From Paludibacteraceae bacterium (GTDB taxonomy: Bacteria > Bacteroidota > Bacteroidia > Bacteroidales > Paludibacteraceae), in the NCBI GenBank assembly GCA_017647145.1, contig JAGCLD010000006.1, positions 1 to 64,000 of the forward strand: 64,000 nt of DNA, in the 5' to 3' direction. Shown here piece by piece: positions 18,174-27,279 of this stretch (within the stretch, counting starts at the first letter, position 1; every line of letters begins with the position of its first letter). The translations under genes were made by a program, and so were the position numbers. The notes below the pieces were generated by a model. It was not told where the DNA came from, searched no databases, and saw nothing but the letters and a program-made list of their open reading frames with translations.

Positions 18174-18392
18174 AAAAAAAAGGCGTTACGCACCGGACAC
18201 AATATGCCAAGTGGTAACGCCAATATATGACTTAGAGCCGCATTGCTACGGCTAACTATCTGATTATAAGAATGTTTATAAGGGGGGGGGTAAGCATTGT
18301 GAACAATGACTCAGATGCCGTTGCATAGGAGATAAAGCTATTGCCGCATGTAAACTTACCTGTCATTATTCTTTGTTCACTTCTAAAATTTC
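18174..18392 (-). ncRNA. Structured leader or small RNA ending in an intrinsic terminator
   Basis: About 218 nt on the minus strand between a -7 box and the lipoprotein start. Seen: a long-range stem GTGAAC + AATGAC (18380-18362) with GTCATT + GTTCAC (18310-18299), a hairpin AGCCG/CGGCT near 18236-18253, a run of nine C (18290-18282), then GGCGTTAC/CGTAACGCC-type stem (18221-18214 with 18189-18182) followed by eight T. The terminator lies about 45 nt before the lipoprotein ATG. It could be an attenuator or riboswitch, or a separate small RNA. It matches no riboswitch class I can recall. Confidence 0.55.
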
Positions 18393-18398
18393 AACTCG

Positions 18399-18431
18399 CA
18401 AAGGTACTGATTTTTTTTTACAAATAGCCAA
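18399..18431 (-). promoter_or_regulatory. Promoter of the structured leader
   Basis: Minus strand TTG-N22-TACCTTTG. The -7 box is clear; the spacing is 2 nt longer than the best promoters in this window. Confidence 0.5.
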
Positions 18432-18775
18432 GACGTGACCGCAAAATATAATTTTAGGCTATCAATTTTCAACTTTCATAAGCAAATTTGGCAAGCGGAA
18501 GATTTCACTCCCTCCAAAATAATAGATTGATAAGAGTGTGCTTTTGCTATGATTAAATACCCGGCAACACAAAATTATGGATAGTGCCAAAATTACAGAT
18601 AGATCTTGATAATATTTATTTTATTTTTATCCTTAAATAATTTATCCTTGTATTTTCTATTTATCAAATCTTCTGTATAACTCAGATTCAACTTTTAAAT
18701 GCAATGGATATATAGGTTACAATCAAAGAAGTATAATTTAACTCAAAAAGATTTTTAAGCAGTTGGTAATAGTTT
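18432..18775. other. AT-rich region without a gene
   Basis: No reading frame, hairpin or repeat stands out between the leader promoter and the regulator fragment. Confidence 0.6.
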
Positions 18776-19003
18776 TTACTGTGTCACAAACACTCTCCAA
18801 CTACCATCCTTCTCTCCACGTTCAACATATTTCTTTTGAATGAGTTGATCAAGGAGTTTTTGAATGGCGGCGATGCTGATGCCTGTAATCTCACGCATAT
18901 CAGCCAACGTGAGTGTTGGTTCAGTTCGCATAGCATTTAATATCTTTGTGTAGTTCGGAGTACGGAAGGCGATTCGTTCTCCATCGTACCACCTACCACT
19001 CAC
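18776..19003 (-). pseudogene. Winged-helix fragment, probably the C-terminus of a decayed regulator
   Basis: 75 residues from a GTG codon. Residues 30-75 look like a winged helix (LADMREITGISIAAIQKLLD, then a basic wing ending GSWRVFV), as at the C-terminus of AlbA_2/ATP-binding transcriptional regulators. An in-frame TGA lies six codons upstream of the GTG, so the N-terminal domain is absent. It may be a short functional DNA-binding protein, but a gene remnant is more likely given the repeat-rich region beside it. Confidence 0.45.
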
Positions 19004-19258
19004 ACAAGCGCAACCCTCTCATATACAAGTACTAACCGCACTGTCGCCCTGGGCTAGGGGGACGAGCGAAACGAAGTGAAGCGGAGGGGGTCCGTCTATG
19101 TATCTACGATGAACACCCCTACACCTCGCTCCGCGACTCACCCTGCCGCAGGCACACACCCTTTGCGCAAGCAAACACATCCGCACCCTCTCCTCCACCT
19201 CACACCGTGAGCATACTATCCACAAAAACCCCTAACTTTGTAAATTTTTTCCTACCGG

Positions 19259-19368
19259 ACACGTAGGATACACGTAGGATACACGTAGGATACACGTAGG
19301 ATACACGTAGGATACACGTAGGATAAAGATAGGAACTAGATAGGAACTAGATAGGAAGAAGATAGAAA
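19259..19368 (-). repeat. 11-bp modular array B (hybrid)
   Basis: Six perfect ACACGTAGGAT units (19259-19324) continue in the same register as AAAGATAGGAA, CTAGATAGGAA twice, and GAAGATAGAAA (19325-19368). The first class is that of array A; CTAGATAGGAA, read in another phase, is the complement of the TATCTAGTTCC units of arrays D-F. It lies 45 nt before the rimO promoter. Confidence 0.92.
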
Positions 19369-19413
19369 CTAACCACCATTACATGGCGGCTATGCAACAA
19401 ACAAGGATATTTT

Positions 19414-19445
19414 TTTGTTTCTTCGCTCACCTTTCACTATCTTTG
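19414..19445 (+). promoter_or_regulatory. rimO operon promoter
   Basis: TTTG-N20-TATCTTTG, 30 nt before the rimO ATG. A perfect Bacteroidetes-type promoter. Confidence 0.85.
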
Positions 19446-19475
19446 CCTATCTAAGCAAAGAATGAACTATAAAAC

Positions 19476-20774
19476 ATGGCAAAAAAGCGTATTGACTTCA
19501 TCACAATGGGATGCTCTAAAAACCTGGTTGACACCGAACATCTCATGCGACAATTTGCAAAGGCTGGCTACAACGTCAAACATGATGCGAAAACTCCTAC
19601 CGGACAAATTGCCATCATAAACACATGTGGATTTATTGGAGATGCTAAAGAGGAAAGCATCAACACCATTCTGCAATTTGCCGAAAGAAAACAACGAGGC
19701 AAATTAGACAAACTCTTTGTGATGGGATGTCTGTCTGAACGTTATAAAGAAGAACTACGTGCAGAAATACCTGAAGTAGATGGTTTCTATGGAAAATTTG
19801 AATATCCACAAATCATCACAGACATGCAACACACATGGGATAATGAAATCGCATCTGAACGCATTATCACCACACCACCCCACTACGCCTACGTCAAAAT
19901 ATCCGAAGGATGTAATCGCACCTGTTCTTATTGCGCCATCCCCATCATCACAGGGCATCACAAAAGCCGCACAATAGAAGACATACTGCAAGAAGTCAAA
20001 TGGCTCACAACACAAGGCGTAAAAGAATTTCAAATAATCGCTCAAGACTTATCATACTACGGCATTGATTTGTACAAAAAGATGCAGCTGGCAGAACTCA
20101 TCAATCGGATGGCAGACATAAAGGGAGTGGAATGGATACGGCTTCATTATGCCTACCCCGCCAAGTTTCCCTATGACATTCTCAAAGTGATTCGCGAACG
20201 AGACAATGTTTGCAACTATTTAGACATTGCGCTGCAACACATCTCCAACAATATGTTGCAACTCATGCGACGCAACATCACATCTGAAGAAACCTACCAC
20301 CTACTCCAACACATACGAGAAGAAGTTCCGGGCATACACCTGCGCACCACATTACTCTTGGGACACCCCGGAGAAAAAGAAGAAGATGTGCTCGAATTAG
20401 AAGAGTTTGTAAGACGTATGCGCTTTGAACGCCTAGGAGCATTTGCCTACTCTGACGAAGACGGCACATATGCTAACCTACACTATGAGGACAACATAGA
20501 CCCGGAAGAAAAGGAACATCGTGTAGCACGCATAATGCGCATACAAGAGAACATTTCCGCAGAAATCAACGCTCAGAAAGTAGGCAAAACACTACCCGTT
20601 ATTATTGACCGACAAGAAGGGGACTACTATATCGGAAGAACAGAATATGACTCGCCCGATGTGGATGGTGAAGTGCTGATCGGACTCAACACACCACTAC
20701 AAGTCGGGCAAATATATCCCACACACATAACAGCAGCCGAAGACTTTGACCTATTTGGGGAAGTAACACTATAA
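19476..20774 (+). CDS. rimO: Ribosomal protein S12 methylthiotransferase RimO
   Basis: 432 residues, the usual length. It adds a methylthio group to an Asp of S12 using SAM and two 4Fe-4S clusters. The N-terminal cluster cysteines are C13, C51 and C85; the radical SAM motif is C146-x3-C150-x2-C153 (GCNRTCSYC). A TRAM-like C-terminal domain covers about 370-432. It leads an operon with two HU-type genes and a CoA-transferase, 20 nt before the first HU gene. Confidence 0.96.
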   Translation: MAKKRIDFITMGCSKNLVDTEHLMRQFAKAGYNVKHDAKTPTGQIAIINTCGFIGDAKEESINTILQFAERKQRGKLDKLFVMGCLSERYKEELRAEIPEVDGFYGKFEYPQIITDMQHTWDNEIASERIITTPPHYAYVKISEGCNRTCSYCAIPIITGHHKSRTIEDILQEVKWLTTQGVKEFQIIAQDLSYYGIDLYKKMQLAELINRMADIKGVEWIRLHYAYPAKFPYDILKVIRERDNVCNYLDIALQHISNNMLQLMRRNITSEETYHLLQHIREEVPGIHLRTTLLLGHPGEKEEDVLELEEFVRRMRFERLGAFAYSDEDGTYANLHYEDNIDPEEKEHRVARIMRIQENISAEINAQKVGKTLPVIIDRQEGDYYIGRTEYDSPDVDGEVLIGLNTPLQVGQIYPTHITAAEDFDLFGEVTL

Positions 20775-20794
20775 CAAACAACAAACAGCACATT

Positions 20795-21085
20795 ATGAAC
20801 AGCAAAGAATTTACACAGAGCCTCATGCACGCCACATCTCTCAAAAAAGATGTTGTGGAAATGTGTACACTACAGCTGACTAATATCCTCACATCACACC
20901 TCTGTGATGGAGAATCTGTATCCATACAAGGATTCGGAACATTTGAAGTGCGCAAGAAAAACGAGCGCATATCCGTGCATCCCAAAACCCAAGAACGCAC
21001 ACTCATACCTCCAAAGCTGACTATGAACTTCAAGCAGAGCAGTACACTAAAGGAAAAACTAACAAAGAAGGGAGATGAACTATGA
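20795..21085 (+). CDS. HU-family DNA-binding protein
   Basis: 96 residues, the length of HU/IHF subunits. The core VSIQGFGTFEVRKKNERISVHP, seen as GFGTFEVRKK plus the arm region, matches the family, including the beta arm that bends DNA, although the arm's usual RNP triplet is replaced (HPKTQERTLIPP). It overlaps the next gene by ATGA, so the two HU-type proteins are probably made together and may pair. Confidence 0.92.
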   Translation: MNSKEFTQSLMHATSLKKDVVEMCTLQLTNILTSHLCDGESVSIQGFGTFEVRKKNERISVHPKTQERTLIPPKLTMNFKQSSTLKEKLTKKGDEL

Positions 21086-22341
21086 GTGACAACAAAATGA
21101 ATCTGAGCGACCTAATTCAAGAGTTGGCAACGAATTGCGCTATCAGCAAAGTATCTGCCGAACTCTTTGCGAAAGCCTTCTTTACACAAATAGAAGAAGG
21201 ACTCCTAAAGGATGGAATGGTGAAGATAAACAACTTCGGCACCTTCAAAGCACAATGGAACGAAGCACGCAAGAGCGTGAATATCAACACTGGAGAAGAA
21301 TTTATTATTCCTGCACACCCTCGCATCACTTTTACACCTGAACAAGAAATAAAAGACCTTATCAATCATCCCTTTGCTTATCTACAACCCACTCCAATTG
21401 GCAAAGACATCCAAGAAGAGGAAGAGAAAGAACATACAGAAGTAACACCAGAAAAAGAAAACGACACAACAGAGTCAGTAGGTGACACGCTTCAAAAGCT
21501 CAATGATGATGCAGATGAAATAAAAGCCTTGCTGTGTGACATCAATGGTGAAGACTGGATGAGAGATAACAATGAAAAGCAAGAGGAGGATGTGCATACT
21601 GACGACACCACACAGGAAGAGCTTCAAGAGACTGAAGAGATTGCAACTGAAGCCATAGGAACTCCAGAAGAGGAAGCAGAAGTACATGTGGAAGTAAAGA
21701 AAGCGGAAGAACATGTAGAACCTAATGTAACTGAAACACAACACATCAGTACCCCTCAATATGAAGGCACACCGGACAACACTCCAGAAGAGACAAAGAC
21801 ACCACAAACAAAAGGTAAGTTCTGGAAGATAGCCATCAGCATCACTGCTGTGCTGTGCCTATTGGTGGTGGGAGTGTATGTATATCTGACGCACAGAGTA
21901 GAACAATGGGCTGAAGACAAAATTGCATCTGCCACTACAACAGAAGAACCACTGACTACAGAGACTGACTTACTCGAAGATACACTTACAACAGAAGAAA
22001 GCATAACAGAAGATAGCATTGCGCCTACACCTACTGCAGAGACTACAGAGGAAGTGGTAGAAACTACCACTGAAGCACCTGTCACTTATGAGGAATTTAT
22101 AGACACTGTGCAACTCACAGAAGGAAGTCGCTTAGCATGGTTGGCAAAGAAATACTATGGAAGTGCTTATTTCTGGGTGTATATCTATGAAGCCAACAAA
22201 GAACATCTGCCTAATCCGAATGACATACCTGTAGGGACATCTATCAACATTCCTAAATTACCACAAGAGTTGATTGATCCTACCGACGAAGAATGCATTA
22301 GTAAAGCCAAAGAATTACAAAACAAAATATTAAATAAATAA
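21082..22341 (+). CDS. HU-like domain fused to a membrane helix and LysM-like domain
   Basis: 419 residues. Residues 1-95 are an HU-like DNA-binding domain (INNFGTFKAQWNEARKSVNI, IPAHPRITFTP). Residues 105-245 are a very acidic, Glu/Thr-rich linker. Residues about 247-270 form one membrane helix (FWKIAISITAVLCLLVVGVY). After a further Thr/Glu-rich stretch, residues 340-395 look like LysM (GSRLAWLAKKYYGSAYFWVY, then PVGTSINIPKLP), which binds peptidoglycan in other proteins. The layout suggests DNA inside and cell wall outside, linked across the inner membrane. That role is inference. It is translationally coupled to the HU gene. Confidence 0.88.
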   Translation: MSDNKMNLSDLIQELATNCAISKVSAELFAKAFFTQIEEGLLKDGMVKINNFGTFKAQWNEARKSVNINTGEEFIIPAHPRITFTPEQEIKDLINHPFAYLQPTPIGKDIQEEEEKEHTEVTPEKENDTTESVGDTLQKLNDDADEIKALLCDINGEDWMRDNNEKQEEDVHTDDTTQEELQETEEIATEAIGTPEEEAEVHVEVKKAEEHVEPNVTETQHISTPQYEGTPDNTPEETKTPQTKGKFWKIAISITAVLCLLVVGVYVYLTHRVEQWAEDKIASATTTEEPLTTETDLLEDTLTTEESITEDSIAPTPTAETTEEVVETTTEAPVTYEEFIDTVQLTEGSRLAWLAKKYYGSAYFWVYIYEANKEHLPNPNDIPVGTSINIPKLPQELIDPTDEECISKAKELQNKILNK

Positions 22342-22358
22342 AACCTCAATCTATTACC

Positions 22359-23648
22359 ATGAACTTCACAACACCACAAGAAGCGGTCAAGTTAATCAAA
22401 TCTAATGACCACGTATTTATTCAGGGTAGCGTATCTACTCCGGAAACTCTAATAGATGCCATGGTGGAACGTGCACACGAATTAAAAAACGTTACCATCT
22501 ATAACACCTTTGCTATTGGACGACGCGATGCTCCTTATTGCGACCCTAAATATGCAGATAGTTTCCGCACCATCAGTTTCTTTGTTGCCAACAATGTGCG
22601 TAAAGCAGTCAATGCGGGATATGCCGACTGTATTCCGGCGTTCTTAGGAGAAATCCCATCATTGGTAAGAAGAGGAATTGTAAAAGTGGACACTGTATTA
22701 CTCAATGTCTCTGAACCAGATGAAAACGGTTACTGCTCATTTGGCACATCAGCCGACATAGCCACATCGGCTGTGGAATGTGCGAAGACCATCATTGCAC
22801 AAGTGAACAAACAAATGCCGTACACCTATGGAGACGCACGCATACATGTCAGCCAAATAGATGCTTGCATACATGTGGATGAACCATTAGTGGAACTACC
22901 TATTTCAATTCCTAATGAGTTGGAGACTAAAATAGGTAACTACATCGCTGAACTCATCCCTGATGGAGCGACACTACAAATTGGTGTGGGCGGAATACCC
23001 AATGCTGTATTATCTGCATTAAGCAATCATAAGCATTTAGGATTGCATACTGAGGCACTCACTGACGGTGTGGTACCTTTATTGGAAAGCGGTGTAATTG
23101 ATAACACACAGAAGAAGATATTGCCACACAAAACCGTATGTTCACTTATCCTTGGTTCAAAACGCTTATACGAATGGGCTCACTACAACGAAAAACTCCT
23201 CACACGAGATGTAGCATGGACGAATGACCCATTCATCATACGCCAAAACCCTAAGGTGATGGCTATCAACTCAGCGTTAGAAGTGGACCTTACCGGACAA
23301 ATCTGTGCAGATTCAATTGGCACACGCATTTTCTCCGGAGTAGGAGGTCAGCATGACTTTATGTATGGTGGCGCTTTATCTGAAGGCGGTAAAACCTTTA
23401 TTGCTTTACCTAGTCAGACTAAGGGCATGTCGAAGATCGTAAATACGCTCACCCCGGGTGCAGGCGTTGTGACTACTCGCTTCCAGACTCAACATGTGGT
23501 GACAGAGTATGGTGTGGCACATCTTTTAGGAAAGACACTTGCTGAAAGAGCTAAAGAACTCATCAAGGTGGCACACCCTGATGCACGTGAAGAACTGGAC
23601 AAAGCTGCATTTGAACGCTTCGGAAGAGAATATTCACGTATTCGCTAA
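22359..23648 (+). CDS. Acetyl-CoA hydrolase/CoA-transferase family protein
   Basis: 429 residues, matching the family that includes 4-hydroxybutyrate, butyryl- and succinyl-CoA:acetate CoA-transferases. The catalytic Glu region is HTEALTDGVVPLLESG, near residue 230; the Gly-rich LQIGVGGIPNAVLSAL precedes it and GGQHDFMYGG follows. It probably moves CoA between acetate and another short acid in fermentation; which acid cannot be told. Last gene of the rimO operon, 17 nt after the HU-LysM gene, and followed by a strong terminator. Confidence 0.88.
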   Translation: MNFTTPQEAVKLIKSNDHVFIQGSVSTPETLIDAMVERAHELKNVTIYNTFAIGRRDAPYCDPKYADSFRTISFFVANNVRKAVNAGYADCIPAFLGEIPSLVRRGIVKVDTVLLNVSEPDENGYCSFGTSADIATSAVECAKTIIAQVNKQMPYTYGDARIHVSQIDACIHVDEPLVELPISIPNELETKIGNYIAELIPDGATLQIGVGGIPNAVLSALSNHKHLGLHTEALTDGVVPLLESGVIDNTQKKILPHKTVCSLILGSKRLYEWAHYNEKLLTRDVAWTNDPFIIRQNPKVMAINSALEVDLTGQICADSIGTRIFSGVGGQHDFMYGGALSEGGKTFIALPSQTKGMSKIVNTLTPGAGVVTTRFQTQHVVTEYGVAHLLGKTLAERAKELIKVAHPDAREELDKAAFERFGREYSRIR

Positions 23649-23688
23649 TAGAAGCATACACACAGCACTCCCTTAGAGTGTATAAGAC

Positions 23689-23728
23689 ATGGACTACATC
23701 ACCAGTGGATGTAGTCCATTTATTGTTT
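23689..23728 (+). terminator. Terminator of the rimO operon
   Basis: Stem ATGGACTACATC/GATGTAGTCCAT with a 7-nt loop, then TTATTGTTTTAT. Confidence 0.85.
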
Positions 23729-23810
23729 TATAGCTGGTGAATTTGCATATCTACCTAACTGAAGAAAGTTTTAAAAGAACGTTTGGTGTTCGGCAAAAGA
23801 AAGAGAAAAG

Positions 23811-23876
23811 TATCTTCTTCCTATCTAGTTCCTATCTGTTTTGTATCTAGTGGTCCCGAGGTGGTCGCGGGGATGA
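23811..23876 (+). repeat. 11-bp modular array E
   Basis: Six 11-mers in register: TATCTTCTTCC, TATCTAGTTCC, TATCTGTTTTG, TATCTAGTGGT, CCCGAGGTGGT, CGCGGGGATGA. It lies between two convergent operons, just past both terminators' outer edges. The remaining bases of 23877-23967 are G-rich and hold no gene. Confidence 0.9.
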
Positions 23877-23967
23877 TGGGTGTGTGCCGGGTGAAGGTGG
23901 AGGGTGAGAGACTAGGGGACTAGGATACCAGGGGATAGGGAGAGGTTTTTTAGAGGAAAGTAATAAT

Positions 23968-24009
23968 AAAAAAGATATCCCAACCGCAGGAATTGGTTGA
24001 GATATCTTT
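23968..24009 (-). terminator. Terminator of the [FeFe] hydrogenase gene
   Basis: Minus strand AAAGATATCTCAACC/GGTTGGGATATCTTT, then TTTTATTATT. It lies 22 nt past the stop. Confidence 0.85.
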
Positions 24010-24031
24010 GTTTGTATTTCAGAGAGAAGAG

Positions 24032-25495
24032 TTATTCTTCGTTCTTTCTTTGTTCAGCCATTTTAGCCAATTCTTTGGTGTAGTTCTTTTGTGCTACTTC
24101 TTTGACGATGTGTGATGAAGGTCCGGTGACACATCCACCTTCACATGCCATAACCTCAATGAATGGATTAGGACACTTACCGGTCTTAGCGTAAGCACGT
24201 AAGAGTGCAATATTTTTCTTATTAAGATTGCTGACAAGCAATGGATTAATTTTTGTATCTTTCAGATATGAATTAACCGCATTAGACACACCACCTGTTT
24301 GACCATAGCCATGGCTTTCAAGATAGGCTTCTTTATCAAGTTTATAAGGTTTTGCCTCTTTGATATTGATACCCAATCCGGCAAAAACAGAACCAAGTTC
24401 TTCAAACGTGAGGATATAATCCACGTTTTCAGTGTATTGTGCTTCTTTTCTCTTAGCGATACATGGTCCGATAAAGACTGTTTTTGCATCAGGATATTGT
24501 TGTTTGGCAATCTCAGCCGTGTAATACATCGGTGAGCGTGTAGTGGAGATATATTTCTTGATATCCGGGATGTGTTTTTCTGCCAATTGGATGTAAGACG
24601 GACAGCATGATGTGGTCATGAATGGTTGTCCTTCTTCAAGTCTTTCAAGCAATTCAGCCGATTCTCGGCGAGTAGTTTCATCTGCACCGAGGGCAACTTC
24701 GATTACCTCATCAAAACCGACTTCTTTAAGTGCTCCATAGAGTTCAGGCAAGGTGACTCCAAATTGAGAGAGAATAGCCGGTGCGACCATTGCCACTGTT
24801 TTTTGTTCGGGATTGTCAATGTGTTGCAGAATGTCGAACACTTGTGATATTTCGAAGATGGCACCAAACGGGCATGCGTTGATACATTTACCACAATAAA
24901 TACATTTTGATTCATCAATGTGTTCAATTCCGTTTTCGTCTTTGGAAATAGCCTTCACGGGGCATACTTCCTCACATGGAATTGGGAGGTAAACAATGGC
25001 ATGGTATGGGCAACTTTGTTGGCAAATGCCACAAGAGATACATGTATCGTGGTCGATTTTTGCTTGTCCGTTTTTCTTAAATGAGATAGCGTTTTTAGGA
25101 CAGTTCATGTAGCAACTTCTTGCCACACATCCGCGACACAAGTTAGTGATTTCATAGTTTACTTGCACACATCCGGAACACGCTTCATCCATAACACACA
25201 AGATGTTTTCTTTAGGATTTTGCTTGCGAGTGAGTGCTTCTTTAGCATAATGAGAGAGAGGAGTGAGTTCGTCATGTTCATCGGTCATATCAAATCCAAG
25301 CAATGGAAAAGATTTGTATTTCCACACTGCTCTTTCTTTGTGGACACAACATCTTCCTCTTACTTTTGATGTACGTGGACTCAGCTCGATAGGGAGACGA
25401 TCAATGTCTTCTACAAGTCGTTTTTCTTTCCACATTTTGACCAATTTTGCCAACAGTTCGTGGCGAACAATCATGACGTTGTTAGTGAATGCCAT
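24032..25495 (-). CDS. [FeFe] hydrogenase, group B-type, with ferredoxin domains
   Basis: 487 residues. An N-terminal Cys-rich region (CSGCVQ, CRGCVARSC) and four-Cys ferredoxin motifs (CISCGICQQSC and CIYCGKCINAC) feed an H-cluster domain with signatures TSCCPSY, FIGPCIAKRKE and EVMACEGGCVTGPS. These are the three binding motifs of [FeFe] hydrogenases; TSCCP rather than TSCSP and the N-terminal layout fit the group B/M3 type, whose physiological role is unsettled. I start at MAFTNNVMIV, 12 codons inside the longest frame. No hydE/F/G maturation gene or NuoE/F-like partner is in the window. A -7 box TATCTTTG lies 34 nt upstream. Confidence 0.9.
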   Translation of the reverse strand: MAFTNNVMIVRHELLAKLVKMWKEKRLVEDIDRLPIELSPRTSKVRGRCCVHKERAVWKYKSFPLLGFDMTDEHDELTPLSHYAKEALTRKQNPKENILCVMDEACSGCVQVNYEITNLCRGCVARSCYMNCPKNAISFKKNGQAKIDHDTCISCGICQQSCPYHAIVYLPIPCEEVCPVKAISKDENGIEHIDESKCIYCGKCINACPFGAIFEISQVFDILQHIDNPEQKTVAMVAPAILSQFGVTLPELYGALKEVGFDEVIEVALGADETTRRESAELLERLEEGQPFMTTSCCPSYIQLAEKHIPDIKKYISTTRSPMYYTAEIAKQQYPDAKTVFIGPCIAKRKEAQYTENVDYILTFEELGSVFAGLGINIKEAKPYKLDKEAYLESHGYGQTGGVSNAVNSYLKDTKINPLLVSNLNKKNIALLRAYAKTGKCPNPFIEVMACEGGCVTGPSSHIVKEVAQKNYTKELAKMAEQRKNEE

Positions 25496-25528
25496 AAAAT
25501 CTTTTTTTGTCAGTTGATAAATCGAGTG

Positions 25529-25536
25529 CAAAGATA
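25529..25536 (-). promoter_or_regulatory. -7 box of the hydrogenase gene
   Basis: Minus strand TATCTTTG, 34 nt before the chosen ATG. No good -33 box at the usual distance. Confidence 0.45.
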
Positions 25537-25640
25537 GGAGTTTTTTTTTGCAAATGAGAATTTTAGAGCATGTTTATAGATAAAGTTTGTATATGATGTT
25601 GAAAAATGATAGAAATAGAGGTTAAAGTGGGTTAATATAG

Positions 25641-25671
25641 TTGTGTAGGTGTGATATTTTGTGTATTTTTG
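25641..25671 (+). promoter_or_regulatory. guaB operon promoter
   Basis: TTG-N20-TATTTTTG, 86 nt before the guaB ATG. Confidence 0.65.
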
Positions 25672-25745
25672 CAGGCAATATTTTTCGGTAACATATTCTT
25701 TAAAACAGAACTTGTAGTCCGGAAGGCAATGTGTAATCATTCTAA

Positions 25746-27236
<1,491 letters not shown>

Positions 27237-27279
27237 TGCATACAACAAGAAACAACAATAGAATATAAATAGAGAGAGT

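Noticed and set aside
18282..18290. G9 tract as a phase-variation switch of a coding gene
   Set aside because: It lies in the leader, not in a reading frame or between promoter boxes, so it cannot shift a frame; an effect on RNA folding remains possible and is noted under findings.
19019..19225. 68-residue minus-strand frame (GPPPLHFVSLVPLAQG)
   Set aside because: Arises from GC-rich repeat-like DNA; no start context, bias or family.
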